The notes: generated by a model from the sequence alone, not told the origin. 64,000 nucleotides of DNA from Solea solea (GCF_958295425.1 NC_081150.1:3905001-3969000); one strand, 5' to 3'. Positions 12,895 to 23,752 are shown, counted from the stretch's first letter. Numbers and translations: made by a program.

Positions 12895-15800
12895 CTCCCC
12901 CCTCACTCACTGCTACGTGATTTGATAAAACTATAAATAGTGTGAAATATGAGGAAAGGTTACAGATCCTGCTGCAGAATTTGCCTTATTCAAATTGCTT
13001 GTTTCATCTCAGTCACAAACCACAAGATATTAGATGTCCTGTCACGTACAGAATATGCATCAAATCCTGCAATTGGCCTGAAGATGAACATGAATGTTCT
13101 CTATGTTCATCACACCGTGTATGGCATAAACAAACACCCACAAAAAGAAAAAAGAAAACAAATATCTTTAACTTATTCTTCAAAATAGCCAAAGTAAATA
13201 AATGCATGGACCTTCATCTTAAGCTCACTATACTTTGATTGGTCTTTGACTTTATCATGATCTCATAAGATTGCTGTAGGAGACATTTCTTGTACGTTCA
13301 CTCATACTTGGCCAATAATGCCGATTCCGATCGTGTCTGGAGAATTGGGCGTGGACACGTGGCAGATGTGTGGTGTGCAGTGGGAGATGCATTTTGGACA
13401 GTAGGAGGATGTTTGAAGCATCCAGTCGAGGGCGTGTCACATACAGATGTGAAGCCTCTCACTCATTCACTCACTGCGGAGTCTCCTCTTTGTTCTCACA
13501 TGAGCTCAGTCGGATATTGAATGGAGATTTAAGACTGAGCTGGCAGAAGAATGTCCGGCGTAGCTTTAACAGACATCTGCATTCTCACAATCTTCACACT
13601 CAGCAGAGAATGTCTGGAGTGCAGTGCATTTTAACTGATGATGCTTACAACTGTAGATCAAGCCTGCATTATCATAATCATGATTTACAAGCAGCTCAAA
13701 AAGATTCAGGCTCATATAGATTTGAACATACTGACATATTCGGTACAGCAGGTATTTGCTGCTATGTCCAAGTATGGACTCACATGTCTGATAGTGTATG
13801 AAAGACACTGACCACATCCTGCTAAAAATGGGCCTGTATGATGAACATAGTTATCTTTAGAGTGGGCAATCAGTCACACCAACAGAAACCAAAATAAAAA
13901 TGTATTTAAGTGCTTTTGTTAAACGCTGCTTCAACTCTCATTTTCCCTTTCTGAGTATTTGAGGCAAACCAGCTTTGCTTTGGTTCCGTAATAACTGGCA
14001 GCAATGCAAAGTAAAGACAAGCTCCTGAATGCACCAGACAGATTCATCATTGTGTCTCAGTGTCGCACACAGAGCTGCGTCAAACAAATGATATTTCTGC
14101 TCTGATCCTTCTCAGCTAAACACGCAGACCCAACCACACCATATTTATCACACCGCTAATTAGAACGTCTGTTTGAACGCTGCAATTATGGTCTGAGGCA
14201 GCCGGGGATGAACAAAGGAGCAGTGGGTCGCTGGTTTAAATCCCCTCAACTCCACATAAGGAACAAACATAAGGAACGACATAGGAAAGCAGTCATGAAA
14301 GACGTCAGTAGCTACTGCTGATGTCTCCTTCAGCCATGTGTACACGCACATCCAGACCTCAGACTCTCATGTAAATCACTACTTTTATATACATTTGACA
14401 TGTGAATATGTTTATCTGAGCTAGCATTCAGTCATGTGAGCATGTCTACAGAGACACTGTATTCTCTCTTGGCTCCATGGACGCACGCGTGTGCAAACAC
14501 ACCTGGTGCAGGGAGTGTGGCAGCAGTGTGTAGTCGCTGTTTTCTCCGAGGGACTGCAGCGAGGCCAGCAGCTCCGGGCTGAGGCCCAGAGGTCCGTCTC
14601 TGGAAACACTTCCTGGAAACGCACAGCACAAACAAACACTTCAATGAAATACACCTGAGATGTTCTAGTAGGGTTATTTTTAAGCACTGGCATACGACAC
14701 GTTTGTAGTGGCTTTAGCTGTGCTTCATTTGTCAATGGCTGACATAAGAAATCGGATGGAAATGTACACTTTTGATATGAAAATATCACAAATATCACAG
14801 GAAAACACTTCAACATGCTTTACAAAGACTCCAGCTGATATTAAAGGAACACTGTGGAAGATTTTGTGGGGTGAAATAGCATTCAGCAACCAACTGACTG
14901 CAAGCAAACACAGTAATGTGCTTTCACACCAGCACGACTCCCCTTAAGCCCATGTTCACACCAGTAAAGTGGAACCACAGAGTGCTTGAAGTGGGCCGGT
15001 TCCGTCCGATATGAAGGACCCACACTTGTGTATTTTACTCATTTGAGTACCAGCACTTCTCATGAGATGTCAGCACTATTCACCTGTTCTTGAGTCTAGT
15101 GCCTGGAGTTTTTATTTTTATTGTTACACAAGGACAATATCTATCTGAAGTGTTAATAATGTTATATTCACTGACTTCTGACAGCGTGATAAAAGGACAC
15201 TAAATAAAATGGCCTGTGTGAAAGCTGGCAAAATCTGTAATATAAGGACAGTTTTTAGTGACTTCAATTTGGACTAAATATTTAAATAAATAGACGCTGC
15301 AAACATCAAATATCTTATATTTACTGATAAATGTCATAATTTAGTGTTTAATGATTTAGTAATATGGACAGATAGGTATAAGGGGAGTCCTGGCACTTAT
15401 TTTTCTCCCACTTTACACCGTGCCACCACCCGACATCATCTATGGTGGATGTTGTTCAATACACAACTTGAAACATGGCAGATCACACTGTGCTTCTTTA
15501 ATAACTTCTGTTAATTCGTAAAATTGGTGGTTTGTTTTTTTCCAGAATTTTCGGATCTTGTGCTTTTGACTTCAACCGTGTCTTTTTTTCTGCGGTCACA
15601 ATGTGTTTGCAACTGCTGTGACGTAACTGCAACACAAGTGTTGCTCTTATATAACGTGGCTTATCAGCTCCAACGGTCGAGTACATCGTACCCATCTGAG
15701 GGAACCATGGCTTCCTTACAGCTCAATATCATCCCGATCATCTCAGTCTGTTTGTTCAGGTGCAGCAGTTTGAGGGAGACACTGCTCCACAGATGGATGA

Positions 15801-16249
15801 TGAGCTTATTGTTGTTTTGAAAATGCTTTCAGTCACTTATCTGCAGGATAATGTGTGTTATCTGTTCTACTGTGTCTCAGAGTCTAATCAAGGCGCTCAG
15901 GGGTCATTTAAAGCTGCAGTGAGTAATTTCTAGTGATTTGTTTTCTGTTGTTTTTGATGATATTATTCTGCCTGTGATCGATCTTCATGAACAAACACTA
16001 TGTGTATGCTGTGTCCTTCATCTGAAAAGAGGCTCTGTCAAGCAATACTATCAGCCCTGACTGAGGGAGCGCTTGAGTGTATACAGCAGCAGAGCAGATG
16101 TGCTCACAGCGGTCCTACTATATATTATAATATAAAAACAGAATTCCCTTACCTGTGGTGTTATCAAGTAAAGCCCCGTCTTCTCTGTGAGTAGGTCCAG
16201 TATCTGGACCTTGTGACAAGCTGGTGCTCTTGTTCCCCATCACCTCCAT
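2833..16249 (-). CDS. cnst: Consortin (connexin sorting protein), ten coding exons
   Basis: Consortin is a trans-Golgi integral membrane protein that targets connexins to the plasma membrane; it is also catalogued as a protein phosphatase 1 regulatory subunit (PPP1R64). In transcript order the coding exons are 16153-16249, 14503-14612, 12521-12551, 10677-10763, 10458-10578, 9740-9761, 9602-9638, 8674-8948, 3171-3315 and 2833-3041. Every junction is GT-AG and the phases join without a break. Diagnostic matches to mammalian consortin are LPHSLHQIAEAY, QLEKLYHERLLSNLAALQE, VSILKRRR, the KVRF motif and DEVGGDSC before the transmembrane segment. The product is about 380 residues, far shorter than the human protein of over 700, because the long central disordered region is largely missing. 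The start chosen is an ATG in a good Kozak context (AAGATGG); the exon stays open upstream to an acceptor, so an earlier start in another exon is possible. In human 1q44 CNST lies near KIF26B. Confidence 0.88.
3171..3315 (-). CDS. cnst: cnst exon with VSILK and KVRF (PP1-docking type) motifs
   Basis: The exon reads ISSPDGLVSILKRRRASLDG and later STRKVRFSEPDDGIEQ. VSILK and the RVRF/KVRF segment occur in the same order in human consortin just before the membrane span. KVRF fits the RVxF docking consensus for protein phosphatase 1, consistent with the PPP1R64 alias. The basic RRRAS just before it is a possible phosphorylation site; that is inference. Confidence 0.9.
3643..3795 (+). repeat. tRNA-derived SINE remnant
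   Basis: The sequence starts GGGGGCGCCAGA, then has GCTCAGTTGGTAGAGC, which resembles a tRNA A box (RNA polymerase III promoter). The remainder, with TGTGTGTCTTCCCCC and AATGAAGACATAAAAGC, resembles the body and tail of a SINE widespread in percomorph fish. The B-box part is diverged or partly deleted, so this copy is old. Confidence 0.7.
3984..4310 (+). repeat. Dispersed repeat, copy A of a direct pair
   Basis: This stretch shares ordered blocks with 6031-6341, including AGTTTAACAAGAGTTAAT, GGTGAGTCTGAAAT, AACCATAAATAAAGGCTAAC and CCACCTGTGTGACA, ending near TCGGGTTTGGACA. Both copies lie in the same direction inside one cnst intron. The family was not identified. Confidence 0.7.
6031..6341 (+). 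repeat. Dispersed repeat, copy B of a direct pair
   Basis: Same family as 3984-4310, with the shared words in the same order and spacing and scattered substitutions and indels. This copy contains two related GTCGGGTTC-AGACA/GGACA phrases near its 3' end. Confidence 0.7.
6679..7010 (+). repeat. Probable non-autonomous transposon fragment
   Basis: The left edge, beginning GGCTACATTCACATTACCAG, is a 32-base phrase that recurs in reverse orientation at 24042-24073 with four mismatches, as expected for the end of a mobile element. The inner sequence has the TGACTCAGATCT phrases I associate with a non-coding fish DNA transposon. The right end was not resolved. Confidence 0.45.
8674..8948 (-). CDS. 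cnst: cnst acidic exon
   Basis: The exon encodes a strongly acidic, low-complexity region (EEEVGEEEKE, EVEEEDEEEG and similar runs) followed by VEWPSGVPQASDKELAKLS. It enters in phase 1 and leaves in phase 0, joining the exons on both sides. It corresponds in position to the long disordered middle of mammalian consortin but is much shorter. The frame also runs on past the donor GTAGGA, but that extension is intron. Confidence 0.85.
9602..9761 (-). CDS. cnst: Two cnst microexons (9740-9761 and 9602-9638)
   Basis: A 22-nt exon (9740-9761) and a 37-nt exon (9602-9638) are each flanked by good AG acceptors and GTAAGA/GTAAAC donors. Joined in the phase set by their neighbours they encode PTISVEKMKNQTLQCCHNE. 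Human consortin has IAAVEKSQERKCSTQLL at the equivalent place. The span given here includes the intron between them. Confidence 0.72.
10458..10578 (-). CDS. cnst: cnst exon, helical domain end
   Basis: Encodes ESRWREKNPDN...VSENYIQALIQICQTHPR with GT-AG boundaries. Human consortin has a matching WETKWK...DFERLTKICATH segment. Confidence 0.85.
10677..10763 (-). CDS. cnst: cnst exon, QLEKLYHERLLSNL core
   Basis: Encodes QWAIQFLQLEKLYHERLLSN and AALQENW. This is the most recognisable N-terminal block of consortin and probably one helix of a repeat-like helical domain. Phase 1 at both ends. Confidence 0.9.
12521..12551 (-). CDS. cnst: cnst 31-nt microexon
   Basis: Only 31 nt long. It encodes IAEAYSLQED plus the first base of a tyrosine codon, and bridges LPHSLHQ to QWAIQFLQLEK exactly as in human IAESYFQEEDYEKAMKFIQLE. 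The acceptor is TTTTTTCAG and the donor GTATCC, which is weak. Confidence 0.85.
12860..12892. repeat. TG microsatellite
   Basis: A run of about sixteen TG units in a cnst intron. Confidence 0.9.
14503..14612 (-). CDS. cnst: cnst exon, LPHSLHQ block
   Basis: Encodes GSVSRDGPLGLSPELLASLQ and SLGENSDYTLLPHSLHQ, matching the human LLSxLxSL...LPLCLHQ order. A second possible acceptor lies ten bases inside the exon, but only the outer one preserves the phase from the upstream exon. Confidence 0.85.
15906..16110 (-). repeat. Fragment of the AGCTGYAG MITE family
   Basis: The edge TTTAAAGCTGCAGTGAGTAA is close to the right end of the element at 44990-45401 read in reverse. Internal words ATTCTGCCT and CTCTGTCAAGCAATACTATC also match that element. 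The far end is missing or diverged. Confidence 0.55.
16153..16249 (-). CDS. cnst: cnst first coding exon
   Basis: Begins MEVMGNKSTSLSQGPDTGPT and ends DNTTG at a GTAAGG donor. The exon extends upstream as open sequence to an acceptor near 16333, so the bases from 16250 to about 16332 are probably 5' UTR or additional coding sequence. A MITE fragment lies immediately beyond its donor. Confidence 0.6.
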
Positions 16250-17276
16250 CTTCTCGTCCAAATCAATCTTCCCTGACAGTTTGTCTGAGACCCTGCACTG
16301 AGCCGTGGCTGGGTCTCTTTTGTGGGTCCTCGCTAAAACATGAACTACTTCCTTTATTAAATACTTCCTTTGAGTGAGTCGTACAAATTAGGAACGTTTG
16401 TGTTGCTCTCAAAGCTCCAGGGAAGTTTTCCAGGGGGCGTCTCTACCACTCGAGTCTCAGAGAGTGTGGGTTTGTGATCACCCCTCAAGGAGCATGTGAT
16501 ATAATCTCTCTCCTGGGTGGCCACTAAGACAGGGATCAGAAATGTCCATCAGGGTTTATGAAGGCCGGGTTAGGGAGCATGAAGTCCCCCACAGTTCTCG
16601 CTGACTTTTCAGCAGTTTATTTTTGCTGGTCTCTTCTCTCTGGCAGCGTCGCTTCCTTTCCCTGACACAGCCAAGCTGTCAGAAAAAGATGGTACATTTT
16701 AGAAAGCGAACATTATATGTAGGCTTCATGCATTCAGACTGTTCTGACATGGAGAGAAAGAAGCTAAAGAGAAGCAGCACTGCTGCTGGAGGAGACGGTA
16801 ATTATTCCACTGACTGAAAGGGACGTCTTTGTGTCCAAACCATGACTGCCCACTGAGGCATGGCAGAGTGCTCCATTCTGAATAACTCCTTGGCTGAAAA
16901 CAGCAATATGTTATCATTCAGTATGTAACAGAACAGACACACAACACTGCGACTGAACGATTTTCAATAAATATCTAATTGCGATTGTTTTGAAAGGAGT
17001 TGGGATTGCGATACGATTCACGATATCAGAGGAAATGGAAATGTTTTCATTTTCATTTGAAAAATATGATTACTGTGTGGTATTTGTGCAGATCTGTAAG
17101 AAACAAAGCTGTTCTCTTCAGTCTGTAGAAAAAGATGTATATAGATCAAGACAATAAATAATCTCAAATAATATTTTTGGCACACATTTTGGCTTTAATA
17201 AATATTGCGGCTCCTGTGATTTGTAGTTTGTTTTATCTTTTGTTTTGTGGCTTCTATTTTATTTTTGTATTCAAAT

Positions 17277-17583
17277 TAGGGCTGCAACTAACAATTATTT
17301 TCATAATCGATTAATCTGTCGATTGTTTTCTCCATTAATCGAGTAATCTTTTGGTCCATAAAATGTCAGAAAATACAAATAAGCGTTTCTCAAACCTGGA
17401 AAGAATAATGTTCTCAAATGTCTCGTTTTTGTCCAAAACTTTTTAATGATTTCTTTGTTTCGTGGAGCAAAGAAATCAGAAAATATTCACATTTACGAAG
17501 CTGAAAAATCAGAAAACCAATGAATCGTCGATAGTTGACGATTCATTTAGTAATCGATTAATTTGGTAATTGTTTCAGCCCTA
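17277..17583 (+). mobile_element. hAT-type MITE with 8-bp target duplication
   Basis: The element starts TAGGGCTGCAACTA and ends CAGCCCTA, giving inverted ends. Directly outside them is the same 8-bp word ATTCAAAT (17269-17276 and 17584-17591). An 8-bp duplication with such ends is the hallmark of hAT elements. It is 307 bp long with no coding capacity, so it was moved by a transposase encoded elsewhere. The inner sequence is rich in TAATCGATTA-type words, typical of an abundant fish family. Confidence 0.9.
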
Positions 17584-18282
17584 ATTCAAATGTCAAAATA
17601 TTATTCCATTATACTTTGATTTGAAAGTCAATTATTGACCACGCACAGATGTTGATGCACATATTTAAATATACACAACAGTATATTGGATTTAAACAAT
17701 TGTTAGATATTAAGAAGTTATGGAAATTGGAATTTGTCTCTGTTGGGACCTCTCAGGATTTTAACTGATGACCCCTGCTGTAGGTAATTACCAGTTTTGT
17801 TAACATAGTATGTGTGCATCTGTTCTGAGCTCACCAGATGTGCACAACTGGGCCATATAGAGGTCATAAATGGAGACTCTGACCTGCTGTAGAAGCTGCA
17901 TTTCTGCCTGGTGAAACTTGTGTTTTCATGCGCAGTGAGTGCTCTGAGGGCTTGTAATCTGTGTGAAGAACTGTGCATGTGAGTAGTCATGTGAATATTC
18001 ACAATTATTACAATATGGAATGTGACACCGACACATGTGAACAGGGACTGACTCATAAGGAGGGATGTGTAGCATGAAATGAGGAATGACGCAGTGAATG
18101 TGATTGATAATGTGAGAAACTACAGAGGCATCAACAAACAGCCTTTTAGAGAATAGCAATAATATATTTTAAGCCTACACAATACAGTTTTTATCATCAC
18201 TGCTGCCCATTTTCCAATGGGAAGCCTTACGACTTTTTCTTGCTTTTATGCAGCTATCAATCTTTATGAAGGCAGTCAATAT

Positions 18283-18316
18283 ACACAGACTTGAAATAGT
18301 GATTTCAAGTCTGTGT
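18283..18316. repeat. Short perfect hairpin
   Basis: Perfect 15-bp arms (ACACAGACTTGAAAT and its complement) flank a 4-base loop. The flanks are AT-rich and no function is evident. Confidence 0.8.
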
Positions 18317-19019
18317 TATTAAATAATAATAATATTATTATTTTTCTAAAATATAATATTCTAAAATATTAAGGATCACAACAGTCAGAGACCAATAAAC
18401 AGTGGAGAATTTTAACTACATCACTAAAAAATCGTGAGACAGCAGAGTTGGATCACTGACATTAAAAGAGAACATAGAAGACAGAGCGATGGGAATCCAC
18501 AGGCAACAGATAGTGATCACTTAAGCTAATCATCGTAAATGTGTGGTTTTTTTATTATCATTAAATTACATGCTTTTATTGGGGTGTGTAAGCGTTCTCT
18601 GTATTAGGATTAGAAACAGTTTATCAGAAAGTGAGACATGTCAGAATACTGAATACTGCAGTGACTGTTTCCATACATTTGAAAAACACATGGTGCATTC
18701 TCAGGGTCCAACATATGCAGTCTGTGTTGAGTTCTGTGATTTACTGCTGACTCTTCCGTTTTTCAGAAGCTATTTCCTGCCAACATGGCAGAGTAAAGAC
18801 AGTGAGTCAACGTGCAGCGTCTTATTTACATTATTTTTGCAAATCTGGCAACAAACTCAATGTAATGCAATGTTTGAAGTGATTAGTTTGATGTCAATGG
18901 GATTGCAGTGACCATTTTAAACGCTGTTGGCCGCTGTTGTGCATATTTCACATACATCACCTTTATTTATTTATTTTACTTTTCTTGTGTATATTTTTTG
19001 TATTTGATGTTATCACACC

Positions 19020-19320
19020 AGTGGGTGGCCGGGTGCGCGTGGGATAAAGTCACTGATGGCGCGTGCAGCTGACGTCTTCGAGCGCCACACAGCATCTCGC
19101 GCTCTGTGCTTGTTTTGGTTCCGAACTACAATTGATGTTCTCTGATATTTCCGATTAAAGCGAGTTTTGTGAGAACATGTGTTGTTGACCTAACCGTGGT
19201 GGTGTTGATATAATAAACACAATGCGTCACCATGACAACGCGTCTAAAGTAGGTTATCGACTTAGGTGAGCGTTTCCTCCGGGTATCCTATATGATAACC
19301 TCGCCGTTACATCCAGTACT
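19020..19320. promoter_or_regulatory. CpG-rich patch with CRE-like site, candidate promoter
   Basis: This interval is much richer in CG dinucleotides than its surroundings and includes TGACGTC at about 19070, a CREB/ATF-type half palindrome, and ACTTCCT, an ETS-type word. It lies upstream of cnst and could be its promoter with a non-coding first exon, but no splice partner was proven. A + strand donor-like TTAG/GTGAGC occurs near 19265. Confidence 0.35.
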
Positions 19321-19500
19321 TCCTATTTTTGAAGTGACACCTTTTATAAAAGCCGTCGTACAGTTGATTTAATTCCATTCTATGATTGAGAAAAACAGCA
19401 GATATCCCTCCTTCATGTAAGTTAACGTGACATAACAAACGGAGATGTACTCACTGCTGCTGGATGCTGTTTTCTCTCCTGAACATCAGCGTGGAAGTGG

Positions 19501-19571
19501 GTCTCTCTCTCTTTCTCTCTCTCTCCCTTCTCCTCCTCCTCCTCTTCTACAGCAGCAGCAGCAGCAGCTGT

Positions 19572-19612
<41 letters not shown>

Positions 19613-19712
19613 ATCACTCTATTTATCTCTTCTTCCTTGTTTACACTTGAATCCGAGAATATTTGTTTTTCAACGCGAGACGCACTGCTATGTTTCTGCA
19701 CGTCGCGATCAT

Positions 19713-19746
<34 letters not shown>
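19501..19746. repeat. Compound microsatellite: CT, CTC, CAG and ATTT arrays
   Basis: A CT tract at 19501-19531 passes into CTC units, then CAG units (19551-19569), a second CT tract (19576-19608) and, after about 100 bases, about eight ATTT units (to 19746). Open frames here are low-complexity artefacts. Confidence 0.9.
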
Positions 19747-19748
<2 letters not shown>

Positions 19749-20300
19749 TCACTCGAAAAGATTTGGCCGATGCTGCCACCTGGTGGCGAATGTGCGACAC
19801 TGTCCGTGTTGGCTGTTTGGTCATCGGTTATGTAACGGTCATATGACGTCGGCGTGAGGATGAAGACTACAAAGAGATTACAAAGGAGAGAGGCCACATA
19901 ATGTCAGCTGACAAACATGATTCACCCTCACACTCACGCCGGTTAGGATTATTATTATTATTATATCCAAATCTGCATGTTTTTGACGCTGAATTTTAAT
20001 GCCCTCCTTACAAAAGCCTTTACGGTAAAAAAAAAGTATTCGCTCTGATTTCAGGGCATTCACATCCGCTTTTCAAAATAAAGCACTGACAATGCAGTAA
20101 CTGAGAGCGAGTTTGAAAGCACATTTTTTAATGTGAAAAATAATGAAAGTCCTCACAGCTACTATATGAAGATAGTTCTGTAAGGTGTCTGAATAAGAAT
20201 GAAAAAGTTGTTACCAAATTCTACACTTTTAGAGAAATTTCAAGTCCAAAGTCTGATATTCCGACTTAATAATCAAAAATTATTTTGACTATATTTTGAC

Positions 20301-20384
20301 AATAACTATAATAATCACCGTAACAGATATACTGTATATAATATTGTGTCTTCTAAATCTGTTACCGTGATGATTATAGTTATT
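20301..20384. repeat. Imperfect inverted repeat, 28-base arms
   Basis: Arms at 20301-20328 and 20357-20384 pair in 26 of 28 positions around a 28-base AT-rich loop. The size suits either a miniature transposon remnant or a small-RNA hairpin; nothing here decides between them. Confidence 0.75.
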
Positions 20385-22217
20385 CGTTCATCCATTACCC
20401 GTTTTATTTTGGTGTTCAATTTGGTGTTTTCTCATTTCAGATTGTTTTACTTCCTGTGGCCCTTTATTGTTTGCATCTCTTTCTTGTTTTCCCCAACATA
20501 TTTTAGTAGATATACAGTTTAATTTGATCCCTGCAACTTAATTTATGCAGTTCCTTGATAGCTTTTCAATAGGTTTTCAATATTCTTTGTCTCTGATTTT
20601 TTTTTTTGCATGTTTTTGTCTCTCAGATTGTGTTTTTGACTCTTGGGTGCCAACCATTTTTTCACTGAGTGAAGAGACTGGCCTTTGCATCATGTCTGCG
20701 TCTGCGCTTGGGTCTTCTTCTCAGTGTGTAGCATTGAAGCTATTTGGTTGATTTTTACTTGAGATTGAAAGTGAAAGTGTGTCTGTTTTAGAGTCGCAGC
20801 AGAGAATTATCACATGACGAGAGGAGCTGGCTGATAAGGCGACAATAAACATTGTATACGTTAAATATTCACAGACAATGTGTGTGTGTGTGGGAGAGAG
20901 AAAGCATCTGCTAACCAATTGCTTCCCTGTCCAGGAGAAAAGTATCCACAAAAGCATCCATGATCATCATCTGTCCATCCCCTTCTTTTTCATCATGTCT
21001 GTATTTAAACATGTCTGAACTGCAGATCCTCATTTTTCTTCTCCTCCGTGTGTGTCTGTCTACATGTTTATCAGGTTGTTGGGACAAATTTGAGTTCAAA
21101 GCCATCATTTTGAGGACATTTTGACACTGAGAGGATGTTTTAGCAGGTCCTCTTATGCCTTTTTGAGGGTCAGTTTTAATGGATATGGTCATTAATGCAT
21201 CAAGGTTATCTGGTAGTGGTGGTAGATGGTTTTTTAATGGCTCTAACAAACCAGACTAGAGGCATGAACATTTGCTACATCATTGAAACCACTGTTGGCA
21301 GGAAGAGTGAGTAATACAATGGCATAATCTGCCTTCTCCTCTCTTCCTGTTTAAGATTATTCTGTGCTTATATATATATCAGTTCTGCACTGAGTCTGAG
21401 ACTTAGACAGGTGAGGTGTAGCAGATGGATGAGCAGGTGAGTTACCCGTGGAACTCACAGGTGGAGGAAGAACAGGTGCAGCAGGTTCAGGATGTTACTG
21501 CAAGTTCTTGACATTCTCAGTTAGACGGCTGATCTGGTGCCGCAAGGCAAAACTGAGCTTATATAATAACAGCTAATGGGAAAATGAGTGACTCACAGAT
21601 GTAACCTATGAGAATGGTCTATAATCATCATGGTAGGAGTGGAACCGGAACAGGAAGTAATGAGATAGATGGTGAGTTTAACATTTGACATTAGACAGAT
21701 ATACCAGTAGTTGTTTTTAGGGTCTTGTGCATTTTAAGGAAATGTATTTTTTTTTTTTTTCATTGCATCTATTATTCATTATTGTTGCTGTAGAGTTTTT
21801 TTGACCATTGTATGTATGTATTCATTTTTGGAATTTTCTGTGATTTACATCCGTGGATGTTCTGCTGGTTTTTGCTTGTGTTTACTTGTTTTCATCTCCT
21901 CTCTGCTTTTCCAAAATCTGAGGGCAGGCACCGGAACTTCAAATGAGGCTAAACAATGAGGAAGTGGAGCATAAAGAGAGGAAGAGAAAGTCAGCGTTTG
22001 TGTCGTTGTCAGAACCACAAAAAAAAGTGGGAAGTGAGGAGCGGTTGGTCGGTTTTTGGTTGGTCCTCACCTTCTGTCACCTTTTGAGGGTTAATACTTG
22101 GTTTCAGGGTTAGGGTTATAATTGAGTTTAGGTTTGGGTTAGGGTTAGGCATTTAGTTGTGATGGATAAGGAGCTAGGGAATGCATTATGTCTACGAGTG
22201 TTATTACGTCTACACAA

Positions 22218-22365
22218 ATGTGTGTGTATTTGTTACCTTTTTAAGACATTTTCTAGCATAAACGCTGACCTTTTCAGGACCAGTAGTCCTCATGGAGACC
22301 AAAACCTGGCCCTAACGTGGCATGAACTCATATCTGAGGAACTGGTTAAGTTTAGGGCTAAGATT
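22218..22365 (+). repeat. Fish microsatellite-associated repeat, copy 1
   Basis: Contains CTAGCATAAACGCTGACC, GACCAGTAGTCCTCATG and TGAGGAACTGGTTAAGTTTA. The same blocks appear in order at 49950-50085, also beside a TG tract. The preceding GGGTTAGGGTT words belong to the same family. Confidence 0.65.
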
Positions 22366-22378
22366 AGGGTTTGGCATT

Positions 22379-22620
22379 AACTGGTTGTGCTCTTACCTTT
22401 GCAGCAGGAAGACCCAGGTTTGAGACCTGGTCGGAACAAGGGCCTTCATGCATGGAGTTTGCATGTTCTCCCTCTGTGTGCGTGGGTTTTCTCCAGGTTC
22501 TCCGGCTTCCTCCCACAGTCCAAAAACATGCAATATGGGGATTAGGTAAATTGGTTACTCTAAATTGGCCGTAGTGAGTGGATGGTTGTTTGTCGCCTAT
22601 ATGTGTCCCTGTGATCTGAC
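22379..22620 (+). repeat. Widespread fish retroposon-like repeat (5' portion)
   Basis: Carries the phrases GGAGTTTGCATGTTCTCCCT, GTGCGTGGGTTTTCTCCAG, CTTCCTCCCACAGTCCAAAA and GGTTACTCTAAATTGGCCGT, which I recognise as a very common teleost repeat. The other end of this family has GCGGTAGAAGATGGATGGAT, found alone at 50236 and 61746. The simple ATGG tail suggests an RTE-type retroelement, but that class is inference. Confidence 0.7.
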
Positions 22621-23730
22621 CATAGTTCAGGATAATCCAATTGAATGGAAGTCAATGCATCGTCCCAACAACAGCAGCTGTGCACGTGTGTGTTTTTACG
22701 TTCAAATGAAATGCACACTGATTGCCACACACAGCCAAACATACGAGGATGAGACCATGAGTGGAAACACTATTACTTTTAATTTCACAAATCAAAGGAC
22801 ACACAGTTCGCCGTGTTCTACAAACACTGAGAGCTGAGAGCCGCGTAACGTAGTACAACCTTCTGATTAATCAGACTCACAGAAACGAACATCCAGTGTA
22901 TATCTGTGTACGTCTAAGTGCATCGATCCAGGTAGAAAAGCTAGTATTGATTACTCTGAATCTGCACCTTGTCCCTGATTGGCTCAGAGGTTCAGAACCA
23001 CAAGGCTCTTCAAACACAATGACGTTATACCTTTAATGTAATTACACCTCCATTAGACTGAGAGCCACGTTTTTTTTTTTTATTGTTCAGTCACAATATT
23101 TACTAATGTATTATAGCAGCCAGTTTATTGATTACAGTCCACACATCTGAAGACGGGGGGGGGGGGATCACAGTGGTGTCTTTTGGGGTTGGTTTTAAGT
23201 ACAGAGACCTCGACTCAAATCCTCTATCAGCTTCAGAAGCTTTGATTCCTAATGTTCACATCAACGCAGCACACTCTCCATGGAACAAACGTTTTTCTTA
23301 CATTAGTTTAAAGATGTGAAATTCCCTTTTATTTCCATAATTGTATCAGTCACCAAAGTCTATATACAAACTAGTGTCAGGTTACCATCTGCATGACAAT
23401 TGGCGTCATCGTTAAGGCAGACGAACAATTTCATTAGTCTGAGTTTTGCTGCAAAACCTAAATTAACGTTTCAAATGACACACACGGTTATGTACGTTGG
23501 CTTATTCAAGTTTTAATTAGTCAGTTTGATCATAAAACGAGTGGCAATGTCAACATAAGAAAGCAAAGATCTCAGTAAAATGTGCAGTGAAGTGTTCCTG
23601 AATCCTGTAAACGTGTATTTGAAGACTGTGAGGTACATGTTTGCATCACATTTCCCAGAAACCGCTTGACATCATAACCTAGTTTATAAAAAAGTGCATA
23701 ATGTTGGGGCCTTGACCTGTGACGACCTAC

Positions 23731-23752
23731 ACACACACACACACACACACAC
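23731..23752. repeat. AC microsatellite
   Basis: About eleven AC units between cnst and kif26. Confidence 0.85.

Larger units (their letters stand above)
10764..16152 (-). other. cnst: cnst introns between the N-terminal exons
   Basis: The intervals 10764-12520, 12552-14502 and 14613-16152 contain TG microsatellites (12220-12246, 12860-12892), a possible one-ended MITE beginning TTAAAGGAACACTGTGG near 14842, and the fragment at 15906-16110. No other coding exon is required or seen. Confidence 0.55.
16250..18900. other. Non-coding region upstream of cnst
   Basis: No gene seen. It holds the hAT-type MITE at 17277-17583, a short perfect hairpin at 18283-18316, and possible older transposon sequence near 16955-17230 rich in words such as TGCGATACGATTCACGATATC-like blocks (shortened here to CGATACGATTCACGATATC). 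A 5' UTR exon of cnst may lie here but cannot be placed. Confidence 0.45.

Noticed and set aside
19445..19846. Open frames around 19.4-19.85 kb on both strands
   Set aside because: They are translations of CT, CAG and ATTT microsatellites.
22098..22150. TTAGGG-like words as an interstitial telomere
   Set aside because: Only a few imperfect units occur, and they belong to a dispersed fish repeat; the GGGTTAGGG at 63766 is likewise inside a MITE.
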